From the NCBI GenBank assembly GCA_019916065.1, contig CM034239.1, positions 41,742,663 through 41,806,662 of the forward strand: a stretch of DNA of 64,000 nucleotides, read 5' to 3'. The notes beneath the pieces are model-generated. The model saw only the letters and a list, made by a program, of their open reading frames with translations. It was not told where the DNA came from and did no database searches. Each line of letters opens with the position of its first letter. Position 1 is the first letter of the stretch. Shown piece after piece: positions 36,615 to 46,552 of the stretch. This DNA comes from Vitellaria paradoxa. Its lineage: Eukaryota; Streptophyta; Magnoliopsida; Ericales; Sapotaceae. A program made the translations under genes and the position numbers.

Positions 36615-36771
36615 ACAACGTTTAGAGTGACAAAAAGTGCAATAAAATATGATAATTTGAGGTAATTTGGAAGTTTATAATTTGTATAGTGAAATAAAAA
36701 ATAAATTACTTTTATAAATTTTTAAAAATTTTTAAAATTTTTTAACATTTTTCATTTTATCAAATACACCC
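36615..36771. repeat. Tourist-like MITE, family E
   Basis: Begins right after the TAA closing the family D element and ends tcaaatacaccc before TAA (36772-36774). It contains aatttgtatagtgaaataaaaa, shared with the copies at 39224, 40332 and 43917. Confidence 0.65.
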
Positions 36772-37053
36772 TAAATTTTTATAATACCATAATTCTCTCA
36801 CACATACACAATACATTTTTAAAATGTATAAAGATCTTTCTACAATTCTAATAAAAAAGTAATATGATTATTGGTGGTCAAGTTTATGGCAGCCGAAAAG
36901 GCATCACCACGTGTTACTGTTACCTTTTTTTTTTTTTTTAACTTGGAACCTAAATTACCCAAAAAAACAAAAAAAAAAAAAAACTCAGAACTTATGATAG
37001 GTGGATTTTATTGGAACCACCACACTTTATCAAATCAAGGAGAAGGCCAACTT

Positions 37054-37302
37054 CCTGATTTGGTCGAGTGGAGTTTGGAAATGACTGAAAAGCTTAGTTC
37101 GCATGATTTCAAGTTCGATTTTCTTTCGAGGGATAGTCTACTGTTTATTATGGCGGACTTTTAACAGCTCTCTTGGTCGAACTGATTAGTCAAGATTTGC
37201 TTAGGTTAATTTACTCTTCGTGGCCCTTTACCGATTAGAGTCACGAAACATATTTCGTCCTAAACACACTCTTTACAAGAAAGTAACTGCAAACTTTCAC
37301 GT
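37054..37302 (+). mobile_element. tRNA-derived SINE, copy 1
   Basis: It has a pol III A box (tggtcgagtgg, 37061-37071) and B box (agttcgatttt, 37112-37122) spaced as in tRNA-derived SINEs. A near-perfect target duplication of about 20 bp flanks it: atcaaggagaaggccaact (from 37034) and atcaagagggagaaggcc plus aact (from 37303). The body (gcttaggttaatttactc, gagtcacgaa) matches the copy at 62478-62739, which shows one family. Confidence 0.8.
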
Positions 37303-37324
37303 ATCAAGAGGGAGAAGGCCAACT

Positions 37325-37842
37325 CCAAAGTGTTGTCAAAATAGTTGCGAGTCTGATCACAGTACAATCCAAATTTGTGACGTCCGAATTTACGGTCCAC
37401 TACGAAATTTTTCTTAACCACCGAAGTACTTCGCGGAGTTATCCTTTTTTTTATACTTAAAAAAAGAAAAATAAAAAATAAAGAAAATAACATGAGAACG
37501 TGGCACAATAATATTTGCTTACTCTGGAAAGATTAGGCAGAGATGGCACGTGAAGCTTGTGGTCATTGTTTACCGTGCTTGGCTTTCTGAAATCCCGGTT
37601 CCATATGATTAATGATAGTTTTTGTCTTGCTTCCACAATGCCAACGCTGAAAAGATATATTCCCCTTATAACATTTTTGGTACTTTTACCCCTTTCTTTT
37701 TTTTTGGTAAGGTTTTTTTTTTTTTTTTTCAATCTTATAATTATGATTTTGAAGTTGCATTACACCCACATATCTAACATGATAAGCTTGTGATCTTTAA
37801 TCTCACGTCGTTTGCGCTAAAAGATTTCATTTTTCTTATAAA
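37325..37842. other. Intergenic DNA, no gene recognised
   Basis: A/T-rich with homopolymer T/A runs (37440-37490, 37709-37730). Short frames on both strands look random. Confidence 0.5.
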
Positions 37843-38000
37843 GGGTTTGTTTGGAGTAAGAAAAAATGAGATAAATTGAGATAAATTATGGTTTGGAGAG
37901 AGTTCATAATGCGTGGAGTGAAAGAAAAAAGTTGATGTGATATAAAATTAACAGAGATTTTCAGAAATTTTCAGCAAAATATTGCACGCCAAACGCAGCC
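37843..38000. repeat. Tourist-like MITE, family A
   Basis: A 158-bp unit from gggtttgtttggag to cgccaaacgcagcc. It is nearly the same as 1508-1665 and is the cleanest copy of the family in the window. Confidence 0.8.
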
Positions 38001-38527
38001 AAAATTTTGAACACTTCTACTTTATAATTATAATTTTGAAATTAAATTCTATCCATAATTCTAATAATTAAAATTAAAATTCCAATTTCAATACAATTTT
38101 TATAAATTATTTAATTTTAAGCTCAATTCAAATTTATATTCATATTAGAAAATAGAATTATTCAGATTCAACTTAAATAATATTTGACAAAAAATTTAAC
38201 GCATCAAATTTTTTTAAAGCGGTGATATCCACACTTTTACGTTAATTTTTTTCATTTCACATTATCTTTTATTCACTAAATTAAAATTTTTATAAAATAA
38301 GACACGTTGATCCTGGAGTACAAATATAGCAGCCAATTTTAACTCCAAGCATATATGTGTGTATATATATACATATTTGTGAACTCAGCCACTCTCTCTC
38401 TCTCTCTTTCTCTCTCCCCCCATCTAGTTCCCCCAAAGAAACAAAACAAAGGCAACCCAACAGACAGCTCAAGCAACAACAGCAAAGGATATGGATTTCT
38501 CCCCGGCTTCCAAGGTATGCAACACAC

Positions 38528-38564
<37 letters not shown>

Positions 38565-39223
38565 AATATGTAAGCAAGTTTTTTTTTTTCCTGAAATATG
38601 TTGCTGTTAGTCTTCTTTTATTTTCTTTTCGGAGGGGAGAGAGAGAGAGAGGGAGAGAGAGAGTTGAGAGAATCAGAGAAAAGGGTGAAGCCAGGGATGA
38701 GGTGTGAATCAATTGTGAGTAATATTAGAGACCCCTCTTCGTCTCCCTGCAAAATGGTTTAGAATTTGGATTATCAGATAAATTTAGTTTCAAGGTTTCT
38801 TTCCTCTGTTTCCACAAGTTATTTGAAGATAATAATGATATAAAAATATACTTCAACAAGACAAACCCGTCATCGAAGTTTGTTCATTTTCATCAATCAC
38901 GCTTGCAAATGCGGTACGTTATCTGATGCTTTCTTGTCTTGTCTACCACACGAATTGTGTCATCTTCTCTTTGGTTTATGCTTGAATGCAATTCGTATTC
39001 ATGTGATTTCTTTTATTTTACTTGTATAATAATAGTCAGTTGTTGCTTAGGGAAGCCGAAAAATCAAGAAAAAAATAAAAATAGGAAATGGAAGATTCTG
39101 AAAATATATACTACAAATATTTTAACTAATAAAATAGAGCCACCAAATCAGGATAAGAAACTCATTGGGACTGTTCAATTCTTGCTAATTGATTTTCAGT
39201 TAAATGTTTTAATATGCCATTAA
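38001..39223. other. Intergenic DNA with leader-like block and (CT)n/(GA)n tracts
   Basis: 38390-38500 looks like a plant 5' leader: (CT)n, then caa-rich sequence. It ends with an ATG (38491) encoding MDFSPASK and a gtatgc donor-like site at 38515. I find no matching downstream exon. (CT)n at 38531-38561 and (GA)n at 38637-38662 follow. It could be a lone first exon, a non-coding transcript or chance. Confidence 0.3.
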
Positions 39224-39358
39224 GGTCCCGTATGATTTACTATAAAATTTTAAAAATTTTTAAAAAATATAAAAAAATTTTAAAAATTATTCACTGTATA
39301 AATTACAAATTTATAATTTATCTTATTTTATATCATTTTTTATCATTTTAAACACACC
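39224..39358. repeat. Tourist-like MITE, family E
   Basis: A 135-bp unit from ggtcccgtatgattta to ttttaaacacacc, with TAA at 39221-39223 and 39359-39361. Confidence 0.72.
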
Positions 39359-39792
39359 TAAATGATTAAAATTAGATTTAGGAGTGCTATATTCCTTTAA
39401 CTTCTCAATATCTGATGTTCAAATTGTCAATGTTGTAGAAATTGAATGATAAAAAATTATTTGTCTTTGATGAAATACGTTAAACTTTAAGAGTTCTCAC
39501 TATTAAGATTGTGTTTAGATAATAAAAAAGTAAAAAAAATAAAAAAATAAATTACAAAGAATTATTGTAAAAGTAACACGTAACTAAATTTGATTTGAAT
39601 AAATTAAAAAAAAAATTAGTATGTTTTTGACAAACCAAACATCCTTTAAAAATTTGTTAATCGGCATGCTTCAAGTTCACTATTAAAACTTCCCCACTTA
39701 ATAAATCAAGCTTTCCAACCCATATAAATATTCTATTTTATTGGCCACGCAAACCGGGTGAGAGCTTTTTTTTTTATGGTGGTGGTGGGAGC

Positions 39793-39828
<36 letters not shown>
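39793..39828. repeat. (TAT)n microsatellite, about 12 units
   Basis: Uninterrupted TTA/TAT trinucleotide run. A (GGT)n-like stretch lies just before it. Confidence 0.95.
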
Positions 39829-40331
39829 CGTCTTAAATGAAAACAATTCAAAGAGCTTAAAAAAAACTCAACAATGCGAAGAACCCTCCATCAAAGAAGG
39901 AAAAGGGAAGGAAAAAAAAAAAAGGGAAAAAATGTTAAGGTATGTTTAGCATGATTGACTCCCTTTAAAATTACATCTTTGACCCCGATAATGAGGTTGC
40001 TAAACCCTACGGTTTGTCTTTGAAAATGTATAAAATTACTTAAAAAAATTATTTTCTGGTAGGAAGAAGTTTGGGGATGCTTTAAACACACACAGTGACT
40101 AGAATAATTAAAATGACAAAACCATTGCGTTGGCCCCTGAGAAAGATTAACTTATTTGAAGACTTAAAGAGTTTTGGTCCTAATGTAATCAATTTTTTAA
40201 AAGACATCGTACAAGGTCTCGGTGCAAAAGTCTTTTTTTTTTTTTTTTTTGGTAAAGACGTGATGTTGGCAGTCACGTCAACAAACTACCTACTTTCGTA
40301 AAATTCATGGTGCAATCGATACAATTTTATG

Positions 40332-40458
40332 AAGTGTTTGGAGCACAACAAAATGAGGTGAGATAATTTGTAAATTTGTAATTTGTATAATGAGATAAAA
40401 AGTAAATAATTTTTAAAAATTATTAAAATTTTTTAATATTTTTCAGTGCATCAAACGT
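40332..40458. repeat. Tourist-like MITE, family E, degenerate
   Basis: Runs from aagtgtttggagcac to cagtgcatcaaacgt and holds the family E core taatttgtataatgagataaaaag. Target duplication is not clear; a TA run follows. Confidence 0.55.
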
Positions 40459-40519
40459 ATATATATATATAAAAATATATATCTGGCCACTTAAGGACGG
40501 ACAACTATTACGAGAAGGA

Positions 40520-42187
40520 TAAATTACACCTAGATCCCTTAAACATTAGACTAATTATAGTAACCTTCTTTAATCATTTGAACCTTATACTTATCTTCCC
40601 TATTCCTTAATATTTGTCACACTTAGACCCCATCCGTTAGTTTTTTTTCCTTAACGCTGTTATAGTGCTACAGTAAAATAATATAAATGCCCTTAGTAAA
40701 TTTAAATGATTGAGAGATGTTCTTGTAATTAGCCTAATATTTAGGGGAGATTTCTGTAATTAGTCTAACTATATTATTTTACCCAAATAATTCAATAAAA
40801 TATATTTCATATTAATTAAATTATATTATATATTATAAATAATTTAATAAAATATATTTTATATTAATCTAGTTAATTTACTTCAATTAATTTTACTTAA
40901 CGTGTTATAATTTAGTTAATTAAATTAATTAATTGATAATTTGGTTATATTATTTACTGAAAACAATTTTATTTTAATAAAATAGTTAAATAAAATAAAT
41001 TATTTAACTATGATACAGCAAAAATAGATAAACTGTTAAAATAAAAAAATTTATGATAGAAAAATGACAGTGAAAATATTTTTAAATTTTCTTACTTTTT
41101 TGTGTAAGTTTTCATTTTTTTGAATAAATAAAAACAAATTTAATAAATAGATTTTTATGTATTTAGTTTTTAATTTTTGAATTGGTTTCAACTGATTTTT
41201 GGATTAATAAGTTAAAAACTTAAACTGCCACGTTAATTTTAGTTTAAACAATTTCAAAATTATAAAATATTTCGATAATTTAAATATTTTAAAATAATAG
41301 GTCCATAACCTTTTTACATCATTTTTATTGATATTTTTTTATTATTTTCTCATATATTATACAACAATACACTTGGTAAACCTATTACTTAAAATTACAA
41401 AAACCAGTGCAAGTAAATTCAAAAATTAAAAATAAATATAGAAAAATGTATTTATTAATTTTTTATATTTTTCAAAAAAATAACAACTTACGCGAAAAAT
41501 AAAAAAATAAAAGTGTTTTACTATTATTTTTTCTTGCATAAATATTTTTTTAATTTTAGCACCTTATCCATTTTTGCTGTATTATATTAAAATCATTTAT
41601 TTTATTTAACTATGCTATTAAAATAAAATTATTTTTAGTAAATAATATAACTAAATTATTAATTAACTAAATTAGAATCCGTTAAATACAATTAATTGTA
41701 GTTAATTAAATTAATTAATAGGTAATAAAATATTTTATTTAATAATTAGTAATTTAATTAATTTCATAATTTGATAGAATATATTTATTTAATTAATTAA
41801 TAACATATATATATTAATTAATAGTTTAATTAAGTTAATTAGTGATAAAATTAACTAAATTAAATATATATTTTATTAAATTATTTATAATATATAATAT
41901 AATTAAATTAATATGAAATATATTCTACTAAATTATTTAGGTCAAATAATACACTTAGACTAATTATAAAAACCTTCCCTAAATATTAGACTAATTATAA
42001 TAATTTTCCTTAGTCATTTGAACTTATTAAAAGCATTTATATCATTTTACTGTAGCACTTTAACGTCATTAGAGAAAAAAATTAATAGATGGGGTCTAAG
42101 TGTAACAAATATTAAGAAATATAGAAAATAAGTGTAAGGTTTAAATGGTTGACGAATGTCCCTATAATTAGCCTAATATTTAAAAGG
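40520..42187. mobile_element. 1.67-kb near-symmetric inverted-repeat element
   Basis: Both halves are inverse complements almost to the centre near 41350. Outer blocks around 40540-40640 pair with 42080-42180 (cttaatatttgtcacactta against taagtgtaacaaatattaag). Middle blocks around 40930-41020 pair with 41575-41680. Central blocks also pair (taagttttcatttttttg against the mirrored stretch near 41470). Arms are about 800 bp. No reading frame is present. The ends share acctagatcc/cttagacccc wording with the long-TIR element at 3894. The left end has aaattacacctag, which the right end lacks, so the right tip may be eroded. Confidence 0.75.
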
Positions 42188-42418
42188 CTTTTTTTCTTTT
42201 TTTTTATTTTTTTGTTACCCTTACGGGATCAGTTCATCACATGGGATTCTCACACTCACACACAGCATACACAACTTACTTTTTTTGTACTCCCATTGCC
42301 TTTAGCATTCACGTTGTACTCGGAACACATAATTGAATTTAAAAATTAAATTAAATTAATTTTGAAAAAAACTAATTTTAGCCGCATTAGTGAAAAAAAT
42401 AAAATACAATAAACATAG

Positions 42419-42743
42419 GTTGCATTTGGAGTTAAAAAATCAATAAATTTTTATAAATTTCAACAAAATTTTTTTCACCTCGATGTACATAAATTTTTAT
42501 AAATCTATTTAAGTTTTTACAAATTTTTATAACTCTACAAATCCCAACAAATCTCTATAAATTTTAATAAAATCTCCATAAATTTCAAAAAATTACATAA
42601 AAAGAAAGTCAAAAAGTGTATTCTAGAATTCATTTGAACAAATTTTTACTATTCATCTCTAAATTTTTTTTTATTGCATTCCAAACATTAATAAGTATCC
42701 CAAACCATATTTTGATCAAACTATTTGAACTCCAAACGGTCTC
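42419..42743. repeat. MITE of family D, inverted orientation
   Basis: Runs from gttgcatttggag to ctccaaacggtctc. The inner words (aaatttttataaatc, acaaatcccaacaaatc) are the inverse of those at 34448 and 36163. Confidence 0.6.
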
Positions 42744-43134
42744 ATAATATACAAGGGTAAACTTGTTCATTTGGTTTACATGGTTTAAAAGTAGAATGAA
42801 TTTTTATCAAATTCTATTATTTTAGATTAGATTTTAAATAGTATAAAAATTTTAAATTTTAAATTATGAAATAAAATTAAATCTAACTCGTAAAACCTTA
42901 TTTTGATTCCAAACATAAAAATTAATAAAAATTCTCACTGGATCAAAACAAATCCTATCGATTTCACCATTCCAAACATAGCATAAATGTTAAAAATTTC
43001 TATTCCACATTTTAATTTAAGATGCAATGCTGAAAATATTTTACTTTTACTGTAAACCCTTTTATCTGACATGATTTTGCTCTTTATTAATTTGCACAAA
43101 CAAGGAGAAGAAGAAAACAACGAAGCATCAATCA

Positions 43135-44986
43135 ATGCTACTTTGTTGTAAACTCTACATCTCAGAATCCAGAAACAAAGCAGCTCTCGATGCGATTGAA
43201 CGGGCAGCGAAGCTCGATCCGGAGTCGGTCATCGTTAACAAGTTCGAAGATCGAGCTTACAACCGGGTTAGGTACACTCTTGTTTCCTACGTTGCTCACG
43301 ACAGCACGGGATGCCCCATTTACAGCCCCTTGCACCAAACCGTCCTCGCCATCGTCGAGGCTGCCTATGCTGCCGTAAACCTCGAGTTGCACTCGGGAGC
43401 GCACCCGAGGCTCGGAGTCGTGGATGAAATCGTCTTCCACCCCCTCGCTCGGGCATCGCTCGATGAAGCTGCTTGGCTTGCTAAAGCAGTCGCCGCAGAC
43501 ATTGGCAATCGCTTTCAAGGTACGAACGACTCAATTACTCTATGCTAACAAATAATGCAGGGGAGGCTTTTATGTTCTTATACTTTGCTTTCCTATCATA
43601 ATGCTTTTGGTTAAATTTTGGTTGAGTTTGGGAAGAAGAAGAAAAAAAAATATATGTAGTTTATTTTTTTGTAGTTGGCTATTAGTTAATTATAAAAAAT
43701 TAGTTTTTTTTTTTTTTTTTTTTGTATTTAAGAAGAAAAAAAAGTTAGTCTTTTACTAGTTAGTTTTTTAATTTTTTATTAATTTGATATTTGTGCTTTT
43801 CAATATTTAAAAAAATTAAAATATAACAAAATAAATTTACTTATTTTAAAAAAAAAAAAATTAGTAGCTGGAAGCTTGACTACTAACTTTTTTTTTTTTT
43901 TCCAAATGATCACTTAGACTCCATTTGAAATATCAAATATCACCAAAAAAAAAAAAAAATCTAAAAATCTTTTAAAATATTTTAACTTTTTATCTCATTG
44001 TATAAATTATAAGATTAAAATTTTTATCTATTTTTATTAATTTTTTATCACTTCAAACACTATAAGCCTATACTAAATGTTGGATAGTTGATTAGGCTTT
44101 TAAAATGAACCAAGTTTTGTTCAAAATTTATACATGAAACTAAACAAAGACGGATCCACTAAGAAAGGAGAGAATCACGTTCCCCGCTCACTAATTTTTA
44201 CGATGAAAAATTAAAATACTCCTAATGATATATACTTAATTATATATATTTTTGAATGAAAGGCACATACTTATATATATTTTATAATGATTTAAATTTT
44301 TTCAATTTATCGTGTAGATCGAAATGGTAAATTGGTATTTCAAATTACTTAATTCATTATACCATCACATGCTAGATATTTTTTCTAAAACATTTTATTA
44401 AACGATTACTCAAAAATTTGACATCCTATTGACCTTGTATTCATATTCGAAATTGTTAATCAATGCAGTACCGGTGTACCTGTATGCTGCTGCACACCCA
44501 ACAGGAAAGGCCTTGGACACCATTAGGCGTGAGCTGGGCTATTACCGGCCCAACTTCATGGGCAGCCAGTGGGCGGGATGGGCCTTGCCGGAAGTTCTTC
44601 CCGAGAAGCCTGACCAAGGCCCGGCTCTAGTATCTCCAGCCAGAGGCGTGGTGATGATTGGAGCCCGCCCGTGGGTGGCCACATACAACGTTCCCATTTT
44701 GTCGACGGATGTCTCGGCGGCTAAAAGGATTGCTCAGATGGTGAGTGCCCGGGGTGGTGGGCTACCCACGGTGCAGACACTGGGCCTGGTCCACGGCGAG
44801 GACTCGACCGAGATAGCTTGCATGCTCTTGGAGCCCAACCAGATTGGAGCGGACCGGGTCCAGAACCGGGTTGAAATGCTGGCGGCCCAAGAAGGGCTGG
44901 ATGTGGAGAAGGGCTATTTCACTGACTTCTCACCGGAGATGATCACTGAAAGATACATGAAATTGATCTCCACCGACTCTGAATAA
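43135..44986 (+). CDS. Formiminotransferase-like protein, copy 2
   Basis: Two exons, 43135-43519 and 44469-44986, join in a Val codon (G|TA) for 300 residues. The ATG at 43135 gives MLLCCKLYISESRNKAALDA, slightly shorter than copy 1. It keeps AHPRLGVVDEIVFHPLA with the likely catalytic His at residue 90, then YLYAAAH, RRELGYYRPNF and NVPILSTDVSAAKR. It is a paralog of copy 1 with the same intron position and phase and the same strand, so this is a tandem duplication separated by about 10.5 kb. The exons are much more G/C-rich than copy 1. The 949-bp intron holds two MITEs. Activity in plants is inferred. Confidence 0.92.
43625..43913. repeat. MITE in the intron of formiminotransferase-like copy 2 (family F relative)
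   Basis: Starts about tgagtttgggaag and ends tccaaatgatcac before TTA. The inverse complement resembles 16778-17013. The left border is approximate. Confidence 0.45.
43917..44067. repeat. Family E MITE in the same intron
   Basis: Follows the TTA at 43914-43916, starts gactccatttgaa and ends cttcaaacactataagcc. The core ttttatctcattgtataaatta is the inverse of the family E core. Confidence 0.55.
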
Positions 44987-46552
44987 CTAGTTGGTTGGTT
45001 GTAACACCCAGATAAATAAAATTAAATGAACCTGAATTTGTCAACATTAATTTCGAAACTATAAACAAATTATCTGGAGTGTCAAGAACTCGGTTAACTC
45101 TTCTGTTGATGTGATTGACCATACTATTCAACTATTATTTTATGGTCGGACTATTTGGGTGAACCTCTAATTAGGCTCCTCCGATTAAAAGGTGTTCATT
45201 GGACAAAGTTTGGTGACTTGCCTTTGGTAAAGTATACACAAAAGGAAAGGATTTCTCTAGCAAGTGTTTTTCTAAGTAATTTCTGCTTGTTTCATCTCTT
45301 TGTGTTTCAAGTATTTATAACTTCTCTCGCACGTGTTAGTCATACTCGATAATCATGAATGATGATGAATGATGACACGACGATGGCTTGAATTGTGCTG
45401 CATAGTCGGTGCAAATTTGACTGAGGCCGTAATCGACAGCGGATTTAGACATACCTGTTCTGACCCTTCATAAATGCGATGAGAAAGACAGTCGCTCCCC
45501 TACCTACCACACTATTTCCATTTGGATGCACGTCACATGTCTCAGTTAGATGTGCGCCACGTGTCTTGGTATTGTCTTCCATTACCTCTTTCTAAATATT
45601 CTATGTATGTAATTACTAAAAAAATAATGTGCAACATGATAATTCAAAGTCCAATTACTAGTATAGAAATAGTTTAATTAAAAAATAAATTTTAATACAA
45701 TTTTTAAAATGAAAAATATTGTATTGTTATATACATAAAGAATTTAATTAATATATTTTAAACATATATTATTTAAGTATATATAATATTAAATGAGCCT
45801 CAGCTCTTAACGAACCCAACTAAATATTGTTCAAATTTAGCTTAATTACTAAACTAGTCTAATTTTTTAATTTAGCATTGGCTCGTTTAGTGCATTTATT
45901 AAATGAACGATTCGATTTATTTACTGTCCACAGTATTTGAACGAAACTATAAATAATATGCCTGTAATAAAAATAATATATTTCACTTTTTTTTTTGGGT
46001 GGCTAGCGATGAACTTATTTAATTCACGATATATTTATAAAAATTAATTAAATAACTTTTATCAACTTTTACTAATTTTTATTAATTTTTTCGAACTTTT
46101 ACTTACCTCTACAAATTTTTCATCAAACACCATACGCCCGAAAAAGGCAGTACCACAGTGTGCAAAGTTAGCAAAACTTTGCAAGCCAAACTACTCTCAA
46201 TATCAGTTTCCGTAAATAAATTTACCAAATGCATTTTTCAATTTTTAAAAACATGTTATGGCATCAATGGTTTTGAAACCATGTCCTAAACCAAACAGAA
46301 AGTTCCAGCAAAACAAACAAGTAGCCTGTGAAGTTTCATTTAATTTAAAAGAAGAAAATTTCATAATTTTGCATCAATGCTGTAATCTATCAGTACATAA
46401 ATGTACACTTGGGTTAATAAACTGCATTAAATTTGACGAAGCCTGTTTTCCCCAAAATTTTTCAAACTTACGGACCAGAGTCTTTGCAACCTCTCAGCCA
46501 TAAGAGCCACCTGATCCCAATTGCAGAATGTCACAATGAGTGCAAACCAACT
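44987..46552. other. Convergent intergenic region between two genes
   Basis: Includes the 3' flank of the plus-strand gene and, from about 46260 upward, the probable 3' UTR of the minus-strand GT14 gene. 45150-45600 is mid-G/C with repeated cacgtgtc/cacatgtc words, possibly degraded LTR sequence. 45780-45960 has degenerate repeat wording. No gene seen. Confidence 0.45.

Noticed and set aside
37061..37122. Functional tRNA gene
   Set aside because: A and B boxes are present, but the sequence does not fold as a tRNA by eye and is part of a SINE with target duplications.
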